DNA of 64,000 bases, from assembly GCF_965638725.1 (NCBI RefSeq), contig NC_134963.1, positions 16,954,501 to 17,018,500 on the forward strand, given 5' to 3'. Each line of letters begins with the position of its first letter. Position 1 is the first letter of the stretch. The position numbers and the translations under genes are program-made. This stretch comes from Aptenodytes patagonicus. Lineage: Eukaryota > Chordata > Aves > Sphenisciformes > Spheniscidae. Below, one piece after another: positions 13,051-27,244 of the stretch. The notes beneath the pieces are model-generated. The model searched no databases. It was not told the origin of the DNA and saw only the letters and a program-made list of their open reading frames with translations.

Positions 13051-14310
13051 GGCAGGCAGCGGCCAGGGATGGCCGAGCCTCAGGAGCGACGCTGCCGGAC
13101 TGGGAGGACTGGTAGAGGAGCTACCAGGACAGCGCTGGTTTGTTGTGCCCCGGGAGGAGAGTTCCCACAAAACGGGTGCAGGGGGACAAGGAGAAACGCA
13201 AATTCAGAGGGGGAGTAACACAGGATTTGTACTAGGAAGAAAATCGATGCTAGGGATGCTACCCACCATCATTTAAATGGTAGAGACACTCAACCAGCCT
13301 GTGTCCCTCCTCCCCCAGCCCTGAAATGCAGCTCGGGGAGGGGGTGTACCCAGCCCAGCTCCAGAGATGACCAAACGGGACCGAGATGATGATGATCTCG
13401 GAGGCTTCAGGAAACAGGCTCACTACTGTCGCCCACGCAGCCCCAGCGACACGAGCTGCGGGAGCTCCTGCAGGGATCGCCGGGCTCTTGCACGGCTAAG
13501 CGCAGGGGGGTGGGAGTCGCAGGTGCATCCCAACACTGTTTCAGAGACAGTTTAATCACAGATGCCACGCTGAAATAAGCAGGCACTGACCCAGTTGCAT
13601 ACTTGAGCCCTGTCCATGCTCGAGGGAGGAAAAGGGGAGCCCCGAGCACTGGAGGAGGGTGGTGGGCTGGCACCCAGGAGAGAGCAGCTCAATGTCCTAA
13701 TTAAATCTCTTCCCAGCCTTGTGTTTCTAAATTATCCCTCCTTCCCCCCCCCCCCCAACTCTGAAAGCAGCACAGACAAGCTGCAGGGCTTATTTAAGGC
13801 TGGCTGTAAGTAATCCTCTCATTATGCCCTTCGATACTCCCCTCCTCCTCCTGCAGATACAGCCAGAGGATGAGGTAAGCACCACGCTTCATCCCTGAGA
13901 TGCCAGCAGCAGCGTATCTGCTCTTTCTGCTGGCTGGAGAGCAGCAGGGCATTAAAAGATGGCACAAACCTTGGGTCCTGTTGTCCTCTCATCCCTCCAC
14001 GAAGCGGCAGCGGCCAGGCCAGCAGCCGGTGTGCTGAGCACAGGGGCACCCAAAGCATTACAGGAGCGCTTGTGCTCGTGTTTCAGAAGCATTTCAGCAG
14101 CCTGTGTCTCAGCGGTCCCTGCAACCAGGCTGCTTTGGGCCACAGCTCTTCCCTGTCTCGCCACACAGTGCAGACATTTTCTAACGAGTTGTATAAGCAT
14201 ATGCATGAACGATGCGGTCCCATCCCAGCAGCAGAGGCTTCTTTCCGACAGCAGACGGGCCAGTCTCCAACCACGCAGCCACAAAAGCAAGGAGAATAAA
14301 TCTTCACCAC

Positions 14311-14455
14311 GTGCACAGGAGACAAGGCAAGAAGCAACGGACGTAAACTGCCATGAGGGAGATTTAGGCAAGAGACTAGAAACATTTCCTCACAGCGATG
14401 ACAGCTTTGCCTGAGAGGTTATGAAACGTCCGTCAGGTGCTGTCGGGAATGGGTT
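14311..14455 (-). mobile_element. CR1-like LINE fragment
   Basis: On the plus strand this reads like the reverse complement of a CR1 3' end. It has an ACAGGAGACAAGGCAAG-like segment, then GATTTAGGCAAGAGACTAG, then TTTCCTCACAG, then GCCTGAGAGGTTATG, in the order typical of avian and reptilian CR1. Divergence is high, so it is an old, short, 5'-truncated copy. Confidence 0.55.
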
Positions 14456-17400
14456 GCAGTGAGCTGCTCCTCCTCTGGAGCAAGGATAGCTGGTTTCTCG
14501 TGATCCCACCTGTCCAGGCTTCCCTCACTAGACGAAGCACTTTAGGGCAGCACCGAACACCGTGGGCTGGGATCCTTGCTGGGACAAGAGCCAAGGCACC
14601 TTTGTGTGCCAAGGCAGCACACTCAATATTGTAAAGGAGATGAAAGTGTTCATGAAAAACTTCTCTTCTGCATGGGGGGGAAAGCTAGGAGTCACGTTGC
14701 AGGCTTCTCTGCCCCAGACCTGCCTCCAAATAATGCTTATTAGTAGCTGCTATAGCTAAACCTTTTGTGGTCACCTATGTAACTTACGCCAGAAGAGTTT
14801 CATGTGGAATTAGGCAGCGAGCTGCCCTGGAGCATTAATGCTCATTTTCCAGAAACAATCAGGCAGCTGGAGAAGTCCCAGAGTGCTGCAGAAAAACAAG
14901 CTGGCTGATCCTTTAGAAAGATGAAGGGGTGCAAGGAAATTCAAGGCCTCAGAAGGACACCAATCAAAATGAGAGCTGCTCAAGGATTAAGGAAAAAATA
15001 CCATTAGTGGCAATTAATATGGATTTGTGTAACCTCTGTGCTGTGGTGGGGTCAGGAGCTTGGAAAGAGGCACCAGTGCTGTTATACTGTAGTACCTTCC
15101 ACAAGGCATCCAACTGCTACCTGGCAGTTTTGTAAAGAAACCAAAAAGGAACAACATTGAAATAACACTCAGACCAAAAAAAAAGGCTCAGTGCTGGAAA
15201 TGACATTGTGAACAGCGACTCAGCAAATCTTCTGCTGAGTTATTCCAAGATTAGTTCCTAACCTGAAAGAAAACACAACTGAGTTTGGAGGAAAGAGGAA
15301 TAGCGATACCAGCTGGGGAGGCTGCCAGGTAAATTTGGAATAACTACTATTTCAGTAAAACTGGAATACGACTCTCAGTATAACTCTCCACGTGTTGATT
15401 CCTCATAACCTTTTGTAGCAGCTGCCAAAGCACAGCAAATTCCTACAACTTCGCACGCAAAACCTCCTGCAGGCTAGCTCCGGCTGCCTGTTCCCCCTTC
15501 TCCCTGCAGCCCTCCGGGAGGGCAAATCCTGCCTGCACAATCCTGCCTGCACACGGAGCAAGCCAGTGCTCAGTTTTCCACAGCCACCTCCTGCTCTCAT
15601 CAAAGCCGCAGGACAACTGAATGTTCAACATCTATATCCCAGCTACATTACCCCATAACACACTGCTGGCTCACCTGGCATTTTTAGGTTCCCAAATGGT
15701 ACGTTGATAGATTTATTGAGCTTAATTCTCACAAGAAAAAAACACCCAGCTCTGACTCCAGTGACTAATGAATCTATATGGGTCAAGGCAGTGGCAAGTA
15801 GATCTTCTCTAGTTACACCAGCTGGTGAATAAGGACAGACTTGGTGTGTAAGAATTCTTTACCCACCTTATTTTTAATACAATTTTAACTTGCATCTCTT
15901 CTTTGGAGATCATAGGAAGGGCTAGGGCAAAGGACGTAACAGAAATAATAAATGGTGACTAAGTATTTTAAAATATAAGTACTTATACTGATTTAAATCA
16001 AGCCCCGTAACAGCTTCTGTGTTCAATACACAAATTTTTCATCTAGAGATCGAGGGGGTGTCAGGATGGTTCTGAAATTTCTAGAAACAACCCATATTTA
16101 CAGACTGTACAACATGCAAGAGACCTCTCCAAGTGGTGTGGACAGGTGTGAGTCCACGGCACAGACATTATTTATTAGATACATAACTAAAATAATTTGC
16201 ACATTTATAGGACAGACTCCATTAGGTAAATCATAACTGCATAGAGTTATTTTCAAATAAAGAGGCTAAACCTCATCTTCTGCTGAGAACTAACACTAAG
16301 TGCAATTTCACTGGTAGGCATATTTATTAGGTAAATGAAATACAAAAGTGAGCAAGGGGATTATAATGCTTCTGTTCTAGGGAAAAAAGCATAAGGCAAA
16401 ACACAGGGCATCAGCCAGCTACTCTGGAAGGAGACTGGCAGAAGCCATCTTCTTCAATTTTGGCCCTGCCTTCGCAAGCTGCCTTCTCAGAGAGGTGTCA
16501 CCACTGCCTTACAGGAGAGCACTGCCTGGATGTCCCCAGACCTCGTCAGCTGGTGTGTCACTGAAAGGGGAAATCAAAGCCAGCGCACACTGACGTGCCT
16601 GGGGACTGACCAGGCTTGCCTAGCTGGAGCCACGGATGAAGCCAAGATCGTTGCAAGCACTTTATCAAAGAGGTCCGCCAACCTTCAGGGAATGAAAGGC
16701 AATTATTTGTGTATAGCCACAACTAGGTTAAGGCAGCACTGCAAGACCGCTGGGGTTTGCTGCCCTCTGACTGTGGGGCAGAGCTGCCTGCGCCTCCAGC
16801 CCAAGCCAGATATCCAGAGCTGTTTGTGTGATCATCCTCGGCCCCTCTCCCAAACTGTAAGAATCTGCTGCAAGAAACCACTTCTTCCCAGAGACCAGGA
16901 GAGGGAGAGTTAAGCCAGGATGCTCAGAGCATAGCCATGATTCCTGCCCACTGCTCAATGCTCCTCAAGGAGCTCACAATTCCCCCCCTCCCTGAACCAC
17001 AGTGCCCAGGTGTCCCAGAGAGCGTAGGGAGGATCCACTGGCATCACAGAAAACATCCCAGGGAGGGGAAAAGAGTTACACCCCATGTGCTGTTGTCATT
17101 GCTGAACTACCACTGAGTGCCTATCCTATTTCCAGGCAGCTTGTAGCATCTATCCTACGTAACACCGACAAAAGCAAGAGCATACATCCAGGAAATAAGA
17201 ACACCAGTCACGACTGAGGACGGGGGCTCCACCCTGGAGAGCATGAGCTCCATGTGAGGCTAAGGAGCTGCAGTAGGAAGCAGCTGAAAATGAGTCAGCA
17301 GTGCATCTGACAGCCAATTCAGCAAAGGCACTCCTGGCTGTGTAACAGGAGAACAAGCCTAAGGCAGAAAGCATTTGTTCACAGCACATCTCTGGATAGG

Positions 17401-17790
17401 ACTTTGCTTCCGACATAGTAAGTGCACTCTCGGGCTGTACAGACCCCACTGCAGTGGGCTATGGATCCAAGCACCAGCAGCAGCTACAGCACATGATGTT
17501 CCACCAGACAAATGTCCATACACACGAAGATGATGATGAAAAAGGAGCCCCTGGACTCTCATCCATGGGGATGCTCTTGCATGTGCTGGAAGAGACTCAG
17601 AGCTGGCCGTAGCAGAAATCTTAAAGTGAAAAGGCAGAAAAACTTCCAAGCGTCAGCAATGATGAAGTAGCCAATATTTGCACAGACCCTGCCTTAGCAC
17701 TGCCCTGGCACATCCTTGTGTCACGGGCTTGGTGAGTGGTACTGGGGCGTTAGGCAGAGGTGCTGAAGAAGCAGCCCAAAGAGGCTCATG

Positions 17791-20700
17791 TTAAGCCACT
17801 GCGTTCTGGGAATTACCCACCACTTTGGGCTGAGTCTGAAGCTCAACCTTCGACTGACTTTTCCTCTGCAACTTCACGTTTCCACCACGTCTGAGAAGAA
17901 GATTTGGGAAAAGTATTTTCACAGCATCACACAGCTCTGCAAGCTCTTTGTTCACAGGGATGTCCTAGAGGGCAAAATCACTACAGGTAAGTAAGCATAT
18001 GGTATGATTTACCATCCCTCAGAAAACAGTTATTGCAACATATTCTGTGCTCTCTCAAACCAAACACAAAATTCTAACACAAGATTGTGAGATCCAGGGC
18101 CGTTAGCCAACACCACCATGTTACGGGCAGGTATGAGATTCAACAAGCAGCAGCATCCTGCTCCCAGGGCAAGAAGCGAAAGAGCTAAAGTGATGGTGAG
18201 CAGTACAGAAATCAAAGGAAGATAGGGGTTTTCATGCAAGCTCCTCACTGCACTGCCAAAAGCCAGTGAGCTAAAGCGGATAAAGGTGGAAAACACCCTG
18301 TCAAAAACAAGCAAACAAATAAAAAAAGACCTGGAGAGAAAGTCAGGACAATGCCAGGATGGATAGTAAGCCCAGAAGAATGGTCTACAGGAAGAGAAGT
18401 TAAAACAGCTGGAAAGGAGGAGGAACAAGGGACAGGCACTGAATGACAGAAGGCAGCTCAACATTTCAGGGATCATGAGCTCTCTCTTTAAGGCAGATGT
18501 CTGGATTGTTCATAGCAAAGGGTCACAAAGAACAAGATTCACCTGATTAAATGCTGGTGACTGCAAGGCAACTGTTTCCTCTGAGCTCACCATCACAGTC
18601 TCGCTATGTAGTCCATGGTGATACAGTCAATACAGAGCTGAAGTTAAAGTCTCCCCATCCTAAAGCAGACTTCTACACTTTGGTGTGTTAATTTTGCCTT
18701 AAATACCATCGATTAAACCTCCATCTTCTATGAACAGATCTTGTGTAATCACCTCAGACATAGTCACCGACATCGTATATGAGCTAGGCAAAACAAATCC
18801 CTCCTCAATAAACAACTGAGTAAGTGTCTTCTCTTTTTAAAAATTAAAAGTAGTTGCTAGTTAATTGATCCAAAGGGCATTAGGTGGCTACTGGCCTGAG
18901 ACAGAGCCTCTGTTCCAGAAGTGATGCTCTTTGGTGCCTTCTGCTGAGACCTACCTGGTGACAGAGGGCTGCCTTCTCAGATCTGGCACTGTTCACAAAT
19001 GGGGTAGAGGTTCAAGTAAGTGGCAGTTCTCGTGCCTTGTAAGGGCCATTTAGCTTCATTAGAAATGGGACAGAAATCTTTCCAAAACTATGTGCATCGT
19101 CACAGCAGAGAGCTCAAGCTTCCCGGGGAACTTCTGAATTCACAGGTGGCCAGATTCTTCCCAGTGCTCAGCACCTTTGCAGTGACAGCTGAGCCGTGCC
19201 TCCTCCACACCCTGCTGCTGCCCAAAGCCTGAGCAATGCCCAGCTCGGTGCCTTCATGCACCTTGGTGCTGCTGCAAACACACAAAGTGGGGCCTGGGCA
19301 CATACAGGCAAGTCCATGTTTTGAAGTCGGGGGCCATTCCCTCCATATACAGTCCTCACTGGGCAGCAACAACGCCAGAGCCAGAATCCCTCTGGCAGCC
19401 CTTTGTTATTCATACACCACGTATTCAACCTCTTCCCTCCCTTCCCTTTTCCTTCTGGTGGAACACTTACTGGCAAGTCCAGGATCTCCATGCCAGTGCC
19501 AGAATTTGCTTGTAGAGCTCTGAGGACCCCACAGCAGCCTTCACTCTGCATGGGATTTCTGGTCATCTGCAGTCAGAAAAGAAACAGCAGGAGGATATGT
19601 GACATGGATTTTTTTGTATGATCCTTGACGGTACCAGTGGCCCCCAGTGGGTGAGATACCAGCAGGGTTTACTTCAAGTGCCAGTAACAGTGGGCCAAGG
19701 GCCCTCAAGCGGCCATCCCAGTGCCACCCGCCATGTCAAGCTGGACACTACTGCCGCAGCAATAGGATGCTATCCTTGCTGCAAGACACGGCAGGACAGG
19801 CTGCAGTTCACACAGTGGCAGGCTCACAGAAATCTCTGTTCACCGAGGAAAGTGCTGGATACAAGCCCTCTGTCTTAATGAGAGCATACTGCAACCAGGG
19901 AAGCATGGGAGGAGACAGGCTGGGGCAAGCAGCTCCCTGATTTTGCTGTGGATTTGTTCTAAGGGGTTCCAATCCAGGACATACATGCACCACTGATATT
20001 TAAATATGTGTAAGAGGCTCCAATACCTTCCTAGGAAAGTTACTCACGTTAAGTCTTTTCAGAGTCTTGTTTTCTTTCAGGCCAGCTGCAATGTGCAGAG
20101 CTCCTTCCACCGAAATACGGTTGTTGCTAAAAACAAATAAAAGGCATGCTTCACATGCTGAGCTGCAGGTTTTCCATATCCACATTGCTCAGGCAAAGGA
20201 TATGCAACCTACTGCTTCACGCAGCACTGAAAACATGTTATATCCAGAGGGAATTTAGGGCAGCTCCTTCCAACTAAACAATTGTACTTGAGAGGTTGGA
20301 AGCGGTGAGGAGTTGCCAAATCCCACAGGCTGACAGAGGCGCGGCTGACACGGCTCCACGCCCCCAGTAGTAAGGCTGACCGTGGATTTCCAATAGGCAC
20401 AGACACAAATGTATGCAAGATATGCACACGGCCAGCCACATAGACCAACACAGAAACACTCAACATTCACACCTTGTCCCTCTCTTTTCCCATGCTTATA
20501 CCTCCCCAGACCACCTGGTTTCCTTCCCTCACCCTTGGTTCCTCCCCTAAACATCCCCCAACAGGCCTTGTGCAATCCCCAGATGCTCTTCCCCCACACC
20601 CCGTAACGCATTCTGTGGAAGTTACCCCAAGTTTAAGGAGAGGAATTGGGGTTTGGGATGAGACCGGCAGCGCTAGTATTTTGTAACGCTCCCTCTGCCT

Positions 20701-23700
20701 TACGCACCTACCACACTCTGCAGGTAGGAGATCCAAATGGCTGCTGCGGGCTTTGCCCACCGCTGCAGAATGGGAGAAAATGTGCAGCAGGACCAGTCTG
20801 ACTCACCTAACGTTGAGCTCTTCCAGCACGTTGTTGGCTTTAAGAGCCTCCCCCAAAGCAGCTGCTCCACTGTTGCCAAAGCCATTGTAGGAAACATCCA
20901 GCACTTTGAGAAATATGTTTGCCTGTGGTGTGACATAAACGCACAACTGAAAATCTCCCTCTCACTTGATTCAGCCTTGGAGAAACATCCTGCCTGTGCA
21001 CTACCACCCCTTCTACTGTCCAAAAAGCAGTTGGGGCCTTGCTCCGCTAGGATGGCACACGTGATTGGCATTATACAAGAGGTGAAATGAAATTACTTTA
21101 GTGGCCCCTTTCAGCCTAAGAGGCTGGAAGAACTGTTTCTTATTTTAATGAGAGGCCACTTTCTTTTAGTAGAGTAAAAACTGTAAATAGACTACAAAAA
21201 AATTTCTGTATTGATTTATGAATCAGAAGTGAAATGAAACAATTCAAAACATTCATTATAGTAGCTTTGACTCTAAAAAGGGAAAGAACTAGAAATAGAG
21301 CAATGAAAACATATGCAATATGTCAATAGACAATGGATGATTTTACTCGCTTAGTTCCAAGGTTTGTATGATCCCAGATCGTAGATGGCTGTTGGACAGG
21401 CAAGGGCACAAGGCAAACAGCACATCATGGCATTCACGCTTCTTTAAACAGATAAAGCTTCATGCGAGTTCTCAGAATTTAGAAACAGGAGTGAAAACAT
21501 TTCCTACCCCCAAGCCTTTGGCCAAGGCAGCTGCCCCTTGGCTATGGAAATGGTTCCAGCTGATTTTAAGTTCCTTTAATCCAGTGTTTTCTGCTATTGC
21601 CATTCCAAGAATTTCACCTAAGAAAAAACACATGAAGCCAAACAGTTTAAGAGTTGAAAGAATTAAGTTTGAGAGTTAAAAGGAAGCTCAGGTTAGTTTA
21701 GGTATTTCTCTGCAACTGCCTGTATTACCTCTAGACAGGCAATTAAAACTACAACATATTATTTTCTTTTATACTTCGTTTACCGTAAACACAAAGCAGA
21801 AGCTGCTGGACAATAAAGCATATGTGCTCTCTGACTACAGGTTGCAAATGTAGCAAAGAGGGAGAGAAAATGCAATCACCGTATCACAAAGCCAGGGTCT
21901 GCTGCTCATGCGTGGAGATCCGACCGCACCGGCTGGTTCTCCAGCCTGAGGAGGGTCTGAAAGCTGACACCACGCACCAGGTAGCTTCCCACAGTCTCTC
22001 ACCCTTCCCCAGCTCTGGCCTCCAGCCAACTGAAGCCTGCTGGTCCGCTCTGCTGGCAGAGAAGCCAGCTCTGCTCCCTCTTTAACCCCTCCCAGAGCTC
22101 CTGTGCCATTATAAAATCTGAATAGGTTTCATCAGCAAGTGTTCCGTGAGTTTCCAATGGGCCAGGAAAGAAATGAGGTTGTCAACCAGCACAGAAGAAA
22201 AGGAAGCCATTGCCATGCTTGAAGACCAGAAGACTGGGGAAAGACTGTAAAGGCAGCAGGAGGTGAGCAGGATAGGGGTGGAGAGAAAAGCAGCCATTGC
22301 AGCCTTCAAAAGTAAAAATGAGGAAAAAAGCAGAACGGAACTGGGAAGGAACCAAGTGAATGGCTGGTGTGTTCCTGGTGGCCAGAAGAAATGAGGATTA
22401 TGGTTGTTTCCTCTCTTGTGAGCCAGAGAAGCCCACTGAAGACATGGAGGATCTTCAAGGAGGAGGCTGTAGCCAGTGAGATGTGTGATGATTAAGGGTT
22501 GTAAAGCAGTGGATGGAGAGAAGGTGGTGAATTTTTCATGAAAGACACAACCCGGGAAGAATGTGGACCTGACAGACAGCATAGGATGTGGCATGGGAGA
22601 GAAAAAATTCAGTATCTCCCTTTTTGAGTGTGTACCCATCACAGACAGTGTTGGAAGTAGAAGGATTTGGAGCGCAGTTGTAGGGTGAGACCAGGAGTAG
22701 GGAGAAGATTTGTGAATCTTCATCCTGGAGATAGTACCAGAACACATGCCTGGGGCTGCCCACGGACAGCCATAGATGGAGAAGATGAAGCATGTGCCAA
22801 TAAGGTGCAAAAAGGAGATGAGCATAAAGGTTGAAAAGTCAGGGATTAGCAATGACATCATGAGGAGTGCTCTACAGAAGTGGACAGTCAGGAAGAAAGG
22901 GTGGGGGAGTTCAGCCCAGCACAAGTGAGCCTGGTGAAACCAGTACAGACTAAGGCCCAGAGACCAATAACTGTGTTTCATCACATCAGACAGCATCACA
23001 GGAGCGCTGTGAATGCAAGGATGTAACGATTAAGTAACAGCGTGCTTAAAAATCAGAAACCAAAGAAAAAGAGCAATATGTATTAACAAGGTCGAGACCA
23101 ACAAGAAAAGAAATAGCCAAAGTCACTAGCAAAGGAAGTCCCCAAACCACAAGCTGTCAAGGGTGGCAGGGTATCAGGGAAGCGCAACCGCCTGCTTGTT
23201 CCACTCTCACACCCTCCCCTTGGCACCTGCAATCACCTCTCGGTGACAGGGAGCTAGACAGAAGGACTGTTGGCAAACTCCGTTCTGCTGGTTTTTTTCT
23301 GCTCTTATTAAGCATTTTACACACCCGTGAAAGCTGAAATAATGACTGAGAAAAAAAGCAAACGATAGTTCAGTGAAAGGAAGACCATCAGAACTTGGGA
23401 ACTAGGAACAACGAGGAAAGAAACAGAAGCGGTAAAGCTTGCAATGCTGTAAGAAAAGGCAGAGAATGCAGATGAACGAATGATGATAGCTTGCACTGGT
23501 TTTGCCTACAAAGAGCCAAAAATACTTTTCAGGAAACTGAAAATATTAACCAACCCTGCTCCCCAAAGGTCTGAGGCAGGCAAGCAACTCATTAAGCTGC
23601 GTTGCTAACTGCCACAGCAGCACTCTCTGTGCAAGCTGCACAGACAGCACTTACCTGCTTTGTCACCAAACATGTTGTAACTCAGATCCAGAATTTCCAC

Positions 23701-26700
23701 CTTGCTGTTTGCTGTGATGGCAGCCGCTAAATACTTCGCTGCATGATCATCAAATTCATTTCCTGAGAGCTGGAGGGACACAATTGTAGTATTTTCTAGA
23801 AGCATAGCGGAAAAGGCCTTAGCTCCTTCAACGCCTAATTTGTTGTCAGATAAATCAACAGCTGGGGAAAGAAAAAAACATTATCAGATCATCAAATCAT
23901 ATCATATCAGATGCCAGAGAGGCGCCTGACCTCTATGCTGCAATGGCAGAAGCAGTGCCAGACTTGGAAAATAAGAATGCTGAACCTGGTCTAACACAGT
24001 ATTTTAGTAGGAACAACAGAACTTCATTTTTGAATTCACAGCCTGTCCCTAAGACAGGCTCATTTAAGTTTTGCCACATGAATATGAGACATGAGACAAA
24101 AGCGCTCCTTGTACATCTGTCTTCCCACTCCAGGCACAACCTACACTCAGCAAAGTTATAGCGGGTTTCTTGGTTCCTCATCACGGCTTGAAAAGAAGAG
24201 CGTAGGCTGGGAGAGACAGCAAAGCTAAATGTAACACCACGAATGGATGGGAAGACAGACGCTGAGACCCAAATATGAAAGTATGAACTTCTCTGCCCAC
24301 CTACATACAGAATGAATCTTCCTAGCACAGAAGTAACAGAGCCCTAAACCTCTAATACTGAATCCAACCACTAGAAAACAAAAATAAGGAAATCCCACGT
24401 TAACGGGGTCTCACAGCACAGAACCTGTCCCCTTCATCCATGATGACTTCCTGACAAAGCAGATTAGGGTTGCCTTAGTTACACAAGAGTTGTGTTCTCA
24501 GCTGTCTAAACTGACCTTGTTCTTTGTGAATAAAATATATCCTTCAGCGCAGCAACCAGCATGACTTACAGCGAAGTCCTGCCTGTATCATAGCGGGGGC
24601 CTGCAGATTCAGACACTGAAACAGGAGGTTAATGCAAGTGCCGGAAAAAGTGACACAGACACATGACAGGGGCTCCACGCAGACCCGTCCTGGGTCTCTG
24701 CTCTGCGCTCTTCACATAGAAGCACAGCACAAGACTCCTAGACTGTCTCTGCACGTAACAACCTCAGGTTTGGCAGGGCTTGTTAGTGCTTCTGGGTACG
24801 TGCTGGCACAACCAGCTGTATCCCACTGGACTGCCTTCACCGCACCTCAGCTCTGCGGAGCCAGCGCAAGACCCTGCCACGTGTAACCTACAACCCAGAT
24901 AAGGTTACCTATGTCCAGGTATAACTGGGAGTTGCTACTTAAATTATGAAAGGCAGGAATATCGACCCTGGAAAAGCAGGGACTGAAACCATGATCTCTA
25001 GACACAACACTGCCTGTCTGAGACTTAAATTCAGGAAGCGCTGCTCTGCGTCTGCTCCCTGTATCTGTAGTATCTGTAGTCTAGAGGTATTAGAGGTATT
25101 AGACACGTGAGATGTCCCTGGGAAGAGCAGACGTGCTGCTGCTAGAACAGAGGCTTGCAGATTCACTCTAGATGGGCTTCTCTTCCACCTGTCCCTACCT
25201 AGAAGCTCCGTTTTCTTAGATGCCAATCGTGCAAATTCAACTTACAAAGCCTTAACCATTATTAACCACATCCTCTGAATAGTCTAAGTTTCAGGTGGAT
25301 GTTTCTGATCCACAATCAAAGCAGAAACTCGCTCTTTCCAGCAGCTTCACAGGAATAACAGCACTGGGCTGACTCCAGCTAGTGGCATCCTAACTTCACA
25401 AAAGTAAATGCTATGAAAACAGGTGGAGAAAGGTGACGAGCAGCACAGTTTTAAACACTCACCGTTCAAACAGCACCCCAGTTCTGGTACCCTTTTCACA
25501 CACACAGAGTCACTATGACAGCACAAAGAAGCCAGCACGATTTCCTCCTCTGCAGCAACGCGTCTACCAGAGAACGGCAGATGGGAGAATACAAACCTGA
25601 AACGCAGCTGTTTTCTTTCAGCATCTCCGCAATTGCAGCTGCCCCTTCTCCTTGCAGCCAGTTGTCACTCAGGTCTAACGTTAGGATAGAGGTATCGGCC
25701 ATCAAGGAAAGAGCTAAAGCCTTGGCACCCTGCAACAAATAAAACCCACAACAGGTCATTTACAGTTTCACTGGGTTCACAAAGCTCTTGTGAATGTTTC
25801 TGTTTCAGCTCCCCTTAGCCTGGCAGGGCTCGGGGGGGATTTCACAAAGCAATCAGCAGAATCATGCAAAAATATTCCCCTTCCAAAATCATTTAAAGCT
25901 AGGCTGGAAAAGCAAACACTGAATATGGTTTAAATTCAAGAGATTTCATTTTGCTTATGTTATCATAAAATTATTTTCTCCTTCCATAAAAAAGATGAAA
26001 AATACTTCTGCTGTCAATATTCACGACGTAGAGGAAAAGGGAAAGGTTCTGGCCCCCTGTGCCTGACGGTGTACCTCTCCGGACATCACTTCTACCTGGC
26101 AGTCTGTCAGTACAGCCATAGTAAGCGCCGGTTTACTATGTTTTGTTTACTTACGGTTGCTCTGAATCCTGACCTCGACATTTAAGAAGCTTCTATTGCG
26201 TCAGTGCCCTGGTCTGTTTCACTGGGAATTCTTGGTTTCAGAAATATTTAAACAGAAGTATGGCAATGACCTTGCGATTACTCAACAGATACTGCAAAAT
26301 CAAGTATTTTCTCCAGCCTTGGATGTCAGACACGGGAAAATGAACTGGAAGGGACCTCAGAGAACTATTCCAGATAAAATACACTTAACAGAACAAAAAG
26401 GTTTATCACCAAAAATTGGTATGAAAGGCTGCACCCTTTTCATGGTCCAAAGCACACATTTCCAAAATGCCATGCCCACTGAAAGCAGCTTTCATGGGTG
26501 GGACACGAACCAATGTGTGAATGTACAAAAAGTTTATAATTTCTTCCTAAAAATATTAATTTAAAAAATGTGGAGTACCCCAGAGGAGACCACACACTCT
26601 CAGGAAAAATTCTCAACCCAAGGGGGAAGAGGGGCAATGACACACCTGCACATCCCATCCTCCCGCCTCCCCTCCCGCGTCCAGGGAAGGAGACGACTCC

Positions 26701-27244
26701 CGTTCCTGAGCCCTGCAAAACAACCTGCTGACAAATCCCCACCGCCTGCCAAACACCAAACCTCGTGTGGAGTAAACGCTGGCCCCTAACCGGTATCTGA
26801 ACCGCCAGCAAGGCAGGCAGAAAAGGGTCACCGATATGTTCTTGACATAAAACTTGGGTTGCTCAGATACCCAGAGGAGCTACAACAACGTTTTCATTAG
26901 TGGGAAAGACAAAACTGACAGTCCCTAGGTTGGGGTGTTTGCACTGGTTTCTGGTTCTGGCAAGGGACCAGAGCTAAGCGTGACGACAGGGTGACAGAGA
27001 GGACAGCCCCGGCTGGCTGACGGGGCTTGCAGCCCCTCTGACGCCCCAGAGCCCCGCGGCAGGTGTCCCTCACGCGGGGTGATGGTGCTGCCGTCCCTCA
27101 CCCGTGGGCCCAGGCCACGGTGCCGCAGGCTGAGCGCGGGGCCCGGCGCGCGCCGCAGGAGGCCGGAGGCCGGGGTCACGCCGCAGGCCCGGCACGCGGC
27201 CAGGTACCAGCTCTCTCCGGCCGGGCCGCCAGCATCCTCCTCGC
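17791..27244 (-). CDS. LRRC74B: Leucine-rich repeat-containing protein 74B (first exon not found)
   Basis: Eight minus-strand exons in order: 27244-27102, 25729-25597, 23861-23655, 21617-21508, 20922-20807, 20126-20048, 19566-19471 and 17964-17791 (stop TAA). All have AG/GT borders and matching phases, giving 352 visible residues. The first visible exon begins mid-codon, so an upstream exon carrying the start must lie beyond 27,244, in the GC-rich promoter region; I could not place it. The protein is a chain of RNase-inhibitor-type LRRs of about 28 residues, with repeats such as ILTLDLSDNWLQGEGAAAIA, VSLQLSGNEFDDHAAKYLA, VEILDLSYNMFGDKAGEILG and KVLDVSYNGFGNSGAAALG. The C-terminus is a short non-LRR tail beginning DIPVNKELAELCDAV, matching human DIQVNAEF. 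Molecular function is unknown. Head-to-head with P2RX6, so the two may share a promoter. Confidence 0.92.
20240..20645 (-). repeat. Dispersed LTR-like repeat, copy 1
   Basis: In an LRRC74B intron. The segment at about 20,470-20,640 is clearly related to 31,740-31,910: shared blocks include TTCCTCCCCTAAACATCCC, TTGTGCAATCCC and ATGCTCTTC, followed by CCCGTAA. Read on the minus strand it resembles retroviral U3 DNA, with a TATA-like GGTATAAGC. Family and exact ends are uncertain; the left part does not align well with the other copy. Confidence 0.45.
22109..22999 (-). other. Long pyrimidine-strand ORF inside an LRRC74B intron, probably not a gene
   Basis: A 296-codon frame without introns lies antisense to a strongly purine-rich plus strand. 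The conceptual product is hydrophobic and Ser/Leu/Phe/His-rich, with no domain I recognise. The minus strand here is poor in purines, so stop codons are rare by composition alone. It sits in the intron between LRRC74B exons at 21,617 and 23,655. I list it as an observation, not as a predicted protein. Confidence 0.2.
26341..26375 (-). mobile_element. Possible CR1 3'-end remnant
   Basis: The plus-strand segment AACTGGAAGGGACCTCAGAG closely matches the antisense form of the CR1 3' terminus (TGGAAGGGACCT core). The match is only about 35 bp, so it is tentative. Confidence 0.3.

Larger units (their letters stand above)
9386..17790. other. Intergenic region between SLC7A4 and LRRC74B
   Basis: The 3' ends of SLC7A4 (plus) and LRRC74B (minus) face each other across this interval. 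The first 2 kb are GC-rich and may hold the SLC7A4 3' UTR. An AT-rich block follows at 11,640-13,050 and a CR1-like fragment at about 14,311-14,455. The remainder (14,500-17,700) is AT-rich and contains no coding exon that I recognise. Confidence 0.5.

Noticed and set aside
20263-20285. CTCCTTCCAACTAAACAATT, resembling a CR1 3' terminus
   Set aside because: Too short and imperfect; it lies next to the LTR-like repeat and may belong to that.
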